NCBI GenBank assembly: GCA_965262365.1
Contig: OZ253541.1
Span: forward strand, 2,728,001 to 2,792,000
DNA from: UBA6522 sp965262365
GTDB taxonomy: Bacteria > Pseudomonadota > Gammaproteobacteria > Steroidobacterales > Rariloculaceae
Reading direction: 5' to 3'
DNA: 64,000 bases
Part shown: positions 51,493 to 59,110 of the stretch, in pieces
Numbering within the stretch: the stretch's first letter is position 1
Layout of the letters: each line of letters opens with the position of its first letter
The notes under the pieces: generated by a model
The model's input: only the letters and a program-made list of their open reading frames with translations
Database searches by the model: none
Told to the model about the DNA's origin: nothing
Made by a program: the position numbers and the translations under genes

Positions 51493-52395
51493 TCAGGGCT
51501 GTAAGTATCCAGCCAATTCTTCAGGCGTCAACAAGAAAACACCTTCACCGCCTCGTTCAAACTCAAGCCACGTGGCCGGAAGGCTCGGGTACCGGGACTG
51601 GAATGCCTCCTGAACTTCGCCTACTTCGACGATCAACAGGCCGTCCCCGGACAGCAGTTCCGCGGCACCTGCAAGGATCCGATCCACCAGGTCCAGGCCG
51701 CTGTCTCCGCCATCCAACGCTGTCCTGGGCTCATGGCCGTACTCCGCGGGAAGTTCTTCAAGCCGCTCGCTGGGCACGTAGGGCGGATTGGTCATGATGA
51801 TCCGATACGGCCCCTTCAATCCCTCGAACAGGTCCGTCCGGATGAGCCGGATACGATTCTCCAGCCCGTGTTCTCGCACGTTGCGTCTGGCGACCGCCAG
51901 TGCGTCCGCCGAGATGTCCGTGGCATCCACGCTCACTTCCGCGCAGTGATGGGCGGTCGCGACCGCGAGGCAGCCGCTGCCCGTCCCCGCATCCAGAATG
52001 CGATCGCCGGGCTTGAGGCGGCACCACGGCCGGAAGCGGCTCTCGATGAGTTCGGCCAGGGGGGAGCGGGGAACCAGCACGCGCGCGTCGACCGTGAACC
52101 GCAACCCCGCGAACCAGGCTTCTCCCAGCAGATAGGCCAGTGGCGTGCGCTGTACCGCGCGGCGCCGGGCCAGATCGACGATGCCATCGATCAAGCCGCG
52201 GTCCGGTGGCGCCGTCCACGCGCGCTCGGACCAGCCCTGTTGCGCGCGGATCAACCAATACGCTTCATCCCGGGGATTGTCGGTGCCATGACCGTAGCTC
52301 AGGTCCCGGGCCGCGAAGAATCGGGCGAGGCTGTCGGTCCAATCCGCGCCCGTCCGGCCGCGCTCGAGTCCCTTGCGTAGTTCGGTGGTATCCAT
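51493..52395 (-). CDS. prmB: Protein-(glutamine-N5) methyltransferase PrmB
   Basis: 300 residues from the ATG at 52395. Methylates a glutamine in ribosomal protein L3. The SAM site DAGTGSGCLAVATA is near 136-149 and the catalytic NPPY at 203-206 (IIMTNPPYVPSERLEELP). PrmB rather than PrmC is suggested by the N-terminal part (SLARFFAARDLSYGHGTDNP) and by position beside aroC. Divergent from the SCO1-like gene, 38 bases apart. Confidence 0.95.
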   Translation of the reverse strand: MDTTELRKGLERGRTGADWTDSLARFFAARDLSYGHGTDNPRDEAYWLIRAQQGWSERAWTAPPDRGLIDGIVDLARRRAVQRTPLAYLLGEAWFAGLRFTVDARVLVPRSPLAELIESRFRPWCRLKPGDRILDAGTGSGCLAVATAHHCAEVSVDATDISADALAVARRNVREHGLENRIRLIRTDLFEGLKGPYRIIMTNPPYVPSERLEELPAEYGHEPRTALDGGDSGLDLVDRILAGAAELLSGDGLLIVEVGEVQEAFQSRYPSLPATWLEFERGGEGVFLLTPEELAGYLQP

Positions 52396-52433
52396 CGGCT
52401 GCCAATGATACGGGTTGTGAGATAATCGCTCGC

Positions 52434-53093
52434 ATGAGGCCGATCCACAGTGCTCGCTTATCGTCCCCCGCGGCCGGTATCGCCGCGCTGGTCGGCGCGC
52501 TATGCGCGGTGTCGTGCAGCCAGCCGCCACCGCCCCTGCCGGTCGTGGCAACATTGCTCGAGCCACCTCTGGAAATCCCTGAAGTGACGCTCACCGACAA
52601 GGCAGGTGGCGTGTTTACGAAAGAGCAGTTGCACGGCCAGTTCAACCTGGTGTTCTTCGGGTTCACCCATTGCCCGGACATCTGCCCGCTGACCCTCGCC
52701 GTTCTCGCACGGATGGGCGCGGAGTGGAACACGCCGCACATCGACGTGCCCCAGGTGGTCTTCGCAAGCGTCGACCCGGCTCGCGATAACCCAGCTCAAA
52801 TCGATACCTACCTGGGTCATTTCGACCCGGCATTTCAGGGTGTGACCGGGCCGCGCGAAGCCATGGACCCGTGGCTCAAGGCGCTGGGGGTGGCCGTTCA
52901 CGCGCAACCGCATGCCGAAGGAGAGCCTTACACCGTGACCCACAATTCCACGGTCTACGTGGTCGGGCCCGGCGCGGAGTTGATCGCGGTGTTCAGCCCG
53001 CCCCACGATGCGGCGGTCATCGCTTCGGACTTTCTCAGAATTCGCGACCATTACCTGAGGACACAAGGCGCCGATCCACCGGCGCCCTCATGA
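52434..53093 (+). CDS. SCO1/SenC-family copper chaperone, probable lipoprotein
   Basis: 219 residues. The signal ends ALCAVSC, with C28 a plausible lipid site, so it faces the periplasm on a membrane. The thioredoxin-like core has the copper-binding CPDIC (C80, C84) in FFGFTHCPDICPLTLAVL and H170 in VTHNSTVYVV. Such proteins deliver copper to cytochrome c oxidase. No oxidase gene is in the window. Its stop overlaps the psd ATG (ATGA). Confidence 0.92.
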   Translation: MRPIHSARLSSPAAGIAALVGALCAVSCSQPPPPLPVVATLLEPPLEIPEVTLTDKAGGVFTKEQLHGQFNLVFFGFTHCPDICPLTLAVLARMGAEWNTPHIDVPQVVFASVDPARDNPAQIDTYLGHFDPAFQGVTGPREAMDPWLKALGVAVHAQPHAEGEPYTVTHNSTVYVVGPGAELIAVFSPPHDAAVIASDFLRIRDHYLRTQGADPPAPS

Positions 53094-53935
53094 AGCGCCT
53101 TCCTGTCCTGATACAGCAGTTGCTGCCGCAACGGCTGCTGGGCCGATTGGTCTACCGCCTGGCTCGTTGTCGCTGGGGCTGGGTCTCACGACCGCTGATC
53201 GGCTGGTTCGCCCGGCGCTATGCGGTGGACCTTGAGGAGGCCGAACGCAGCCACCTGGAAAGCTACACGAGTCTGAACGATTTCTTTACCCGTCGCTTGA
53301 AGGCCGAGGCGCGACCCATCTCCGGCAACGAGCGCACGCTGATTTCCCCGGTGGACGGCTTTCTCACCCAGTTCGGCACCGTCGACGGCGGCGAGATGAT
53401 TCAGGCCAAGGGCCTTCGCTATCGACTGGAAGAGTTGCTCGGGGAACCACCGGACCGTGTAGCAGCCTTTGTTGCGGGCAGCTACGTAACGCTTTACCTG
53501 GCGCCTCACCAGTACCATCGCGTCCACCTCCCGCTGGCGGGCACGGTGCAGAGGACGCGCTATATCCCCGGCAAGCGCTACAGCGTTAACAACGCCACTG
53601 CGGCCGCCCTGCCCCGGCTGTTCTGCCGTAACGAAAGAGTCGTCTGCTGGTTCGAGACCACGGTCGGGCCGATGGCGGTCGTGTTGGTGGGCGCGCTCAA
53701 CGTGTCCAGTATCAGCACCGCGTGGCTGGGCGAAATCAGCAGCGGACGCGCACGAGTGTGGCAGGACGCCACCGTACTTTCGGAATGGAAATTCGGGCGC
53801 GGCGATGAAATCGCCAAGTTCAATCTCGGGTCCACCGTGGTACTTGTTCTGCCGCCGAAGAAAGCGACGTGGCACCCTGAACTGGCGCGGGGACAAGCCG
53901 TCAGGATGGGCCAGGCGTTGGCCTCGCTGGTATGA
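53090..53935 (+). CDS. psd: Phosphatidylserine decarboxylase proenzyme
   Basis: 281 residues. Converts phosphatidylserine to phosphatidylethanolamine at the inner membrane. The self-cleavage site LGST is at 246-249 (KFNLGSTVVLVLPP), giving the pyruvoyl group on Ser248. SLNDFFTRRLKAEARPI, SPVDGFLTQFG and YLAPHQYHRVHLPLAG are hallmark segments. Coupled by ATGA overlaps to the SCO1-like gene before and epmA after it, forming a three-gene unit. Confidence 0.97.
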   Translation: MKRLPVLIQQLLPQRLLGRLVYRLARCRWGWVSRPLIGWFARRYAVDLEEAERSHLESYTSLNDFFTRRLKAEARPISGNERTLISPVDGFLTQFGTVDGGEMIQAKGLRYRLEELLGEPPDRVAAFVAGSYVTLYLAPHQYHRVHLPLAGTVQRTRYIPGKRYSVNNATAAALPRLFCRNERVVCWFETTVGPMAVVLVGALNVSSISTAWLGEISSGRARVWQDATVLSEWKFGRGDEIAKFNLGSTVVLVLPPKKATWHPELARGQAVRMGQALASLV

Positions 53936-54894
53936 GCGATCCCGACGGTTGGAGGCCGCGAGCCTCCATGGAAACGCTGCGTCTGCGGGCAGGCCTGGTG
54001 GAGTCGATCCGAGCGTTCTTTGCCCAGCGAAACGTGCTGGAAGTGGAAACGCCGGCACTGTCGGCCGCCGGCTGCACAGACCCCAACGTGGAATCGGTGA
54101 CCGCCCGCGTGCGAGCCCTCGGCGCCCGGGAACACTTCCTCGCGACTTCACCGGAATACGCGATGAAGCGGTTGCTGGCGGCCGGCTCAGGCGACATCTA
54201 CCAACTGTGCCGGGTCTATCGCGACGGCGAACTGGGGCGGTGGCACCAGCCGGAGTTCACGCTGCTTGAATGGTACCGGGTAGGGTGGGACGAGGTGGCG
54301 CTGATGACGGAAGTGGATGAGCTGCTGACCAGCCTGTTGGCGCCCCACCGGCCTCGATCTTCGACCACGCGTCTCAGCTACCACGAGGCATTCCATCGCT
54401 ATCTGGACATTGACCCGGGCGACGATTTTGGGGCGCTTACAGAACGTCTCGGGAGCCTTGGCGTAAACGTACCGCAAGGCCTGGATCACGACGGGCTGCT
54501 GGACCTGGCGCTGAGCACGGCAATCGCACCCAGGTTCGATCCCGACAGCATCACCTTCATATTTGACTACCCGGCGAGCCAGGCAGCCCTGGCGCGCATC
54601 AAGACCACGTCGCCCCCGGTGGCGGCGCGCTTCGAAGCGTTTTCCGGCGGGCTGGAACTGGCCAACGGTTATTTCGAACTGATCGATGCGAACGAGCAGC
54701 AGTCACGATTCGAGGCCGAGCAAGAAAGGCGTCGCAAGGCCGGTCTACCGGTACCGCCCGTGGACGAGGAACTGCTCGCCGCCCTCGCCCACGGCCTGCC
54801 GGCCTGCTCCGGGGTAGCCGTTGGCGTGGATCGCCTCGTCGCGGTGGCCGCGGGCCTGAATGACGTGGCCGTTACCATAAGCTTTCCGCATTAA
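53932..54894 (+). CDS. epmA: Elongation factor P--(R)-beta-lysine ligase EpmA
   Basis: 320 residues; class II lysyl-tRNA-synthetase-like enzyme lacking the tRNA anticodon-binding domain. It attaches beta-lysine to Lys34 of EF-P. EVETPALSAAGCTDPNVESV, LATSPEYAMKRLLAAGSGDIYQLCRVYRDGE, RWHQPEFTLLEWYR and the final GVAVGVDRLVAVAAG are typical. The ATG overlaps the psd stop. efp and epmB lie within 2 kb, so the whole modification set is local. Confidence 0.97.
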   Translation: MSDPDGWRPRASMETLRLRAGLVESIRAFFAQRNVLEVETPALSAAGCTDPNVESVTARVRALGAREHFLATSPEYAMKRLLAAGSGDIYQLCRVYRDGELGRWHQPEFTLLEWYRVGWDEVALMTEVDELLTSLLAPHRPRSSTTRLSYHEAFHRYLDIDPGDDFGALTERLGSLGVNVPQGLDHDGLLDLALSTAIAPRFDPDSITFIFDYPASQAALARIKTTSPPVAARFEAFSGGLELANGYFELIDANEQQSRFEAEQERRRKAGLPVPPVDEELLAALAHGLPACSGVAVGVDRLVAVAAGLNDVAVTISFPH

Positions 54895-54935
54895 AGCGCA
54901 GGAAGTCGCTGCCGACGTTCCAGCCAAAGGCGGAT

Positions 54936-55304
54936 TCACGGCTGAATCTGCGGCGGCTTGATCAGCGACTCTGCCGGAATACCCAGTTCCCGATTCAGAT
55001 TCCGGATCATTTTCAAGGTGAGCGGCCGTCTGCGGTTCAGAATCTCATAAACACGGTTGCGCTTGCCGATCATGGGCTCAAGACTCTTTGCAGTCAGTCC
55101 CTTCTGCTCCATTTCAAACTTGATTGCCTCCACCGGATCGGGTAAATCCAGCGGATAGTGTCTGGATTCATACGCTTCAACGAGAGTCACCAGCACATCC
55201 AGCCGTTCGCCTTCAGGGGTATCCGGCGCCGCTGTCATCAGGCTCTCGATCACCCTTAACGCCTCCCGATAATCGGAGTCGGTTCTGATCGGCTTGATGT
55301 CCAT
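54936..55304 (-). CDS. HigA-type antitoxin / XRE regulator without visible toxin
   Basis: 122 residues from the ATG at 55304, with GGAGG 8 bases upstream. The N-terminal half (MDIKPIRTDSDYREALRVIE and PEGERLDVLVTLVEAYE) is the typical HigA-like start, and the C-terminal half (KFEMEQKGLTAKSLEPMIGK to RELGIPAESL) is a helix-turn-helix domain. HigB toxin normally sits directly upstream; here efp is 44 bases upstream, so the toxin is absent. It may be a stray antitoxin or a regulator that controls itself. It sits between epmA and efp. Confidence 0.87.
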   Translation of the reverse strand: MDIKPIRTDSDYREALRVIESLMTAAPDTPEGERLDVLVTLVEAYESRHYPLDLPDPVEAIKFEMEQKGLTAKSLEPMIGKRNRVYEILNRRRPLTLKMIRNLNRELGIPAESLIKPPQIQP

Positions 55305-55348
55305 TTCATTCACCTCCAACCCTAAATTGTCTGCGCATCGATCTGACA

Positions 55349-55918
55349 CTAGTCCTTGACGCGGGAAACGTACTCGCCGCTGCGCGTGTCGACCTTGATG
55401 ACCTCGCCCTGCTCCACGAATAGCGGTACCCGGACCACGGCGCCGGTCTCCAGCTTCGCGGGCTTGACGCCGCCCTGGGCGGTGTCCCCGCGCAACCCGG
55501 GATCCGTTTCGACGATCGCCAGTTCAACGAAGTTCGGAGGCGCCACCTGCAGCGGGGCTCCGTTCCACAGCGTCACCAGGCAGGTGTCCGCGTCCTTGAG
55601 CCATTGCAGGGCATCCGCCACGGCGTTCGCATCGGCGGCGTGTTGTTCGAACGTATCGGGCACCATGAAATACCAGAAAGTGTCGTCGGTATAGAGGTAC
55701 TGCATCGGCTGCTCGTGGATGTCGGCGGCCTCCACGGATTCCCCCGACTTGAAGGTCCTCTCAACCACTCGGCCGGTCTTGAGATTGCGAATCCTGACCC
55801 GGTTGAATGCCTGACCCTTGCCGGGCTTCACGAATTCGTTCTCGATGATGGAGCATGGATCGTTGTCGATGATGATCTTCAGCCCGCCGCGAAATTCGTT
55901 GGTGCTAAAACTTGCCAT
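55349..55918 (-). CDS. efp: Elongation factor P
   Basis: 189 residues from the ATG at 55918. Relieves ribosome stalling at polyproline. The modified residue is K34 in ENEFVKPGKGQAFNRV, the EpmA-type target. Three beta-barrel domains of normal length. It diverges from epmB with 52 bases between their starts, so one short region must hold both promoters. Confidence 0.97.
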   Translation of the reverse strand: MASFSTNEFRGGLKIIIDNDPCSIIENEFVKPGKGQAFNRVRIRNLKTGRVVERTFKSGESVEAADIHEQPMQYLYTDDTFWYFMVPDTFEQHAADANAVADALQWLKDADTCLVTLWNGAPLQVAPPNFVELAIVETDPGLRGDTAQGGVKPAKLETGAVVRVPLFVEQGEVIKVDTRSGEYVSRVKD

Positions 55919-55970
55919 ATCCGCCGTTGTCCCTGTCCGGGTGAGAGTCGGTGGATAATACCGGCAAGCC

Positions 55971-56993
55971 GTGCGGAAACGAACACCTGCCGTGAACAGT
56001 ACTCCTGAATCCCCGCCTGCCGACGACTGGCAGCGCTCGCTGCGAAACGCCATCGGCACAGTGCGTGAACTCCTCGACACGGTGCGGGTCGACGCGAACC
56101 GCATAGACGCATTTCAACCTTCAGATGGAGAGTTTCCGTTGCGGGTGCCGCGGTCCTACGCAGCCCGCATGCGCAAGGGCGATCCCGCCGACCCGCTGCT
56201 GCTGCAGGTGCTGCCGCTGAACGCAGAGCGGATCGACGTACCCGGCTTCGAACACGATCCGCTCCGCGAGAGTGGCCTCGCCGACCACGGAGTGCTGAAG
56301 AAATACCGCGGGCGCGCGCTGCTCGTGACCACGCCCGCCTGCCCGGTGCATTGCCGCTACTGCTTCAGGCGGCACTTTCCCTACGCGGACCAGGTTGCCG
56401 CGAGGGACCGCTGGGAACCCGCGCTCCGCGAATTGCGCCGGATGGACGATGTCACCGAGGTCATCCTCTCGGGCGGCGACCCCCTCAGCCTTGACAACCG
56501 GCGGCTGGGCGAACTGCTGCACCTGATCGAAGACCTGCAGCACGTCGATACCGTCCGAATTCACACGCGATTTCCCATCGTGCTGCCGGAACGCATTGAC
56601 CCGGGGCTGCTGAAGCTCCTGGCCGATACCCGGCTGCATACGGTCATGGTCGTGCACAGCAATCACGCCAACGAAATCGACCGCTCGGTTCACGCGGCGC
56701 TGGAGGCTGTTGCGCGCACCGGCACGGCGCTGCTCAATCAGTCGGTACTGCTCAAGGGAATCAACGACAGCGCGCAAAGACTGGAATCGTTGAGCCGGGC
56801 ACTCTTCAGGTGCGGTGTGCTGCCCTACTACCTGCACCTGCTGGATCCGGTGAGCGGCGCCGCCCATTTCGACGTGCCGGCATCCCGGGGAACCGAACTG
56901 ATCGCGGAACTGCGCCGCCGCCTTCCCGGCTACCTGGTCCCCAGGCTGGTTCGGGAAGAACCCGGCGAACCGAGCAAGACGGCTATCGGCTAG
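55971..56993 (+). CDS. epmB: EF-P beta-lysylation protein EpmB (lysine 2,3-aminomutase-like)
   Basis: 340 residues from a GTG at 55971; a GTG at 55992 is a possible alternative. Radical SAM enzyme that makes (R)-beta-lysine for EF-P. The 4Fe-4S cysteines are C124, C128 and C131 (CPVHCRYCF), and the PLP lysine is likely K336 near the end (GEPSK). VILSGGDPLSL and LLDPVSGAAHFDVP are typical. Its 340-residue length fits EpmB rather than the longer free lysine 2,3-aminomutases. Confidence 0.96.
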   Translation: MRKRTPAVNSTPESPPADDWQRSLRNAIGTVRELLDTVRVDANRIDAFQPSDGEFPLRVPRSYAARMRKGDPADPLLLQVLPLNAERIDVPGFEHDPLRESGLADHGVLKKYRGRALLVTTPACPVHCRYCFRRHFPYADQVAARDRWEPALRELRRMDDVTEVILSGGDPLSLDNRRLGELLHLIEDLQHVDTVRIHTRFPIVLPERIDPGLLKLLADTRLHTVMVVHSNHANEIDRSVHAALEAVARTGTALLNQSVLLKGINDSAQRLESLSRALFRCGVLPYYLHLLDPVSGAAHFDVPASRGTELIAELRRRLPGYLVPRLVREEPGEPSKTAIG

Positions 56994-57153
56994 TCCGTGT
57001 TACTCAGCGACTGTTGTACCAACGGCATCGAGACGCCAGGGAGACGATTCCATATGTTGACGATAACCCAAAATCACACTTGATTAGTGAAACACATGAA
57101 TTTATAGTTTTTACTAAATTTATATATTGTTATTGACAAAGATAAAGATCGAC

Positions 57154-58359
57154 ATGCCTCAATTTTCGAATCCGTTTCGTCCTGGTGCGGGTCACGCGCC
57201 ACCGTACCTGGCCGGAAGGCTGGCAGAGCGCAAGGAACTGCTTCGATTGCTCAAGCAACAAACAATCCTCGAAAACATGATACTGACCGGACTGCGAGGC
57301 GTTGGGAAAACCGTGCTTCTTGACTCCTTCAAACCGCTGGCAGTAGAAAGCAATTGGATATGGGTCGGAACCGATCTTTCCGAGTCCACGAGTGTCGACG
57401 AAGATAAGATGGCCATCCGGCTATTCACGGATCTTTCCCCGATTACCTCCAGAGTGGTCGTCGATACCAGGTTGGTGCACAGTGCCGGATTTACAGGACA
57501 TACGGAAACGGTTCCGCACACCCTCAACTACCAAACCCTGATTGAAACCTATAATCGCATCCCTGGCCTGGCTCTCGACAAGCTCAAGGGTGTCCTGGAA
57601 CTCACGTGGCACGCTCTGTCGAAAGCCGGACGCTTTAGCGGGATTGTCTTTGCCTACGACGAGGCGCAAAACCTGGCCGATCAGCCGGCAAAGGAGCAAT
57701 ACCCATTGTCACTACTCCTTGACTGCTTCCAATCGCTGCAACGCAGGGGGATTCCCCTGATGCTCATTCTGACAGGTCTGCCGACTTTGTTCCCTAAACT
57801 CGTGGACGCCAGAACCTACTCGGAGAGAATGTTCCGTGTTGTGTTCCTTCAGAGCCTGAACAGGCACGAGAGCGAGCAAGCAATTCGCAAACCCATCGAC
57901 GATGCGGCGTGCCCGGTGCACCTAAGCGACGATTCTGTAAAGAAAATCATCGATATGTCTGGAGGATATCCCTATTTCATACAGTTCATATGCCGTGAAG
58001 TCTATGACGCACTCATTCAGCGAATCGACAACGAGGATCAGCTATCCGTTCCCGTGGTTGAGATAGAACAGAAACTCGACTCCGACTTCTTTGCTGGTCG
58101 CTGGGCCCGTGCGACGGACCGGCAAAGAGAATTGCTGTTTGTAATCTCCAGGCTGGAAAGCTGTGACGACGAGTTCACGGTTCAGCAAGTTGTTGAGGAA
58201 TCCAAACGGGTCCTCATCAAGCCTTTTGGGAGTAGCCACGTCAACCAGATGCTGGTCACTCTCGCCACCCAAGGGTTGGTGTACAAGAATCGGCATGGAA
58301 AATATTCCTTTGCCGTACCGATGCTGGGCCGGTTTATTCGTAGGCAACAATCGCCCTAG
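57154..58359 (+). CDS. AAA ATPase of unknown role
   Basis: 401 residues from the ATG at 57154. NPFRPGAGHAPPYLAGR precedes Walker A GLRGVGKT (46-53). Walker B is FAYDEAQN with D169/E170, and a sensor-like LILTGLPTLFPKL follows; then a winged-helix-like C-terminus (DEFTVQQVVEES, VNQMLVTLATQGLVYKN). The layout resembles Orc1/Cdc6-like or STAND-type ATPases, and I recall proteins with the PYLAGR and GLRGVGKTVLL motifs in many bacteria without known function. Upstream (57040-57150) is strikingly AT-rich and the gene is less GC-rich than its neighbours, suggesting transfer. No partner gene is coupled to it. Confidence 0.82.
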   Translation: MPQFSNPFRPGAGHAPPYLAGRLAERKELLRLLKQQTILENMILTGLRGVGKTVLLDSFKPLAVESNWIWVGTDLSESTSVDEDKMAIRLFTDLSPITSRVVVDTRLVHSAGFTGHTETVPHTLNYQTLIETYNRIPGLALDKLKGVLELTWHALSKAGRFSGIVFAYDEAQNLADQPAKEQYPLSLLLDCFQSLQRRGIPLMLILTGLPTLFPKLVDARTYSERMFRVVFLQSLNRHESEQAIRKPIDDAACPVHLSDDSVKKIIDMSGGYPYFIQFICREVYDALIQRIDNEDQLSVPVVEIEQKLDSDFFAGRWARATDRQRELLFVISRLESCDDEFTVQQVVEESKRVLIKPFGSSHVNQMLVTLATQGLVYKNRHGKYSFAVPMLGRFIRRQQSP

Positions 58360-59087
58360 TTCGTCGGCTCCGCGGCGGGTATCCGCCGCAAATGGTAAGT
58401 GAACGGGTTACCGAGCGCCCGGGCATTACCCCAGACAATGTACATACCCTCGACGACGTGCGCATAGCGCACGGGCCCCAGGTCGACTGCCTCCAGCCCC
58501 ATGCCTTCGATCAACCCGGACACCACGGCCTTGGCCTCGGAGTCGTCGCCCACGATGGGCACGGTGACCGGTCCGCCGGAGGAATCGGGATCCACCATGG
58601 TTTCCCAGCCCATCGTATTGAACGCCTTGACCACGCGCGACTGCGGCGCCCAGCGCTGGATCCATTCCGCGTTGGACGGATCCACGGCGAAGTCGCGCAA
58701 ACCGTCCTCGCCCACCATCCTGGGGTTGGTGGGATCGATGACGATCTTGCCCGACAGGTCACCGAGGTTGGCGACCACTTCCTCGACCGCGTACCACGGG
58801 ACCGCCACGACGACGATATCCGCCCCGGCGACCGCGTCCGCCTGGGTGGTTGCGGATGCGCTGCCACCCGTGCGGGCGACGAGTTCGCTCACGGAGTCAC
58901 GGCCCGGGTCCCGGGAACCGTAGACAATGTCGTGCCCCTGGGCCGCGAACTCGGGTCCCAGCGCCCCGGCGACCTCGCCGGTGCCAATGATGGCAATGGT
59001 CTCCGCCGATATGGAGGCTGACCACGACATTCCCGCGAGGCACAGAGCCGCGCATCCGCTACCGAACCGACCGATCGAGTCCTTCAT
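58356..59087 (-). CDS. Exported NADP/F420-type dinucleotide-binding oxidoreductase
   Basis: 243 residues from the ATG at 59087, with GGAG 7 bases upstream (a GTG at 59102 is less likely). The domain resembles NADPH-dependent F420 reductases: IAIIGTGEVAGALG, DIVYGSRDPGR, ADIVVVAVPWYAVEEVV, VIDPTNP and VVKAFNTMGWETM. In the nucleotide motif the third Gly is Ala. Unusually, the first 28 residues (GCAALCLAGMSWSASISA) look like a Sec signal, putting the protein in the periplasm where NADP(H) is scarce. Substrate unknown. The stop overlaps that of the AAA ATPase gene on the other strand by 4 bases. Confidence 0.82.
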   Translation of the reverse strand: MKDSIGRFGSGCAALCLAGMSWSASISAETIAIIGTGEVAGALGPEFAAQGHDIVYGSRDPGRDSVSELVARTGGSASATTQADAVAGADIVVVAVPWYAVEEVVANLGDLSGKIVIDPTNPRMVGEDGLRDFAVDPSNAEWIQRWAPQSRVVKAFNTMGWETMVDPDSSGGPVTVPIVGDDSEAKAVVSGLIEGMGLEAVDLGPVRYAHVVEGMYIVWGNARALGNPFTYHLRRIPAAEPTN

Positions 59088-59110
59088 TCTCTTTATCTCC
59101 ACACCATTGA

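Noticed and set aside
57127..57153. ATT- or TTG-like upstream starts and a TTGACA hexamer at the AAA ATPase start
   Set aside because: The TTGACA (57132-57137) lies too close to the start codon to act as its -35; residues before MPQFSNPFRP have no family support.
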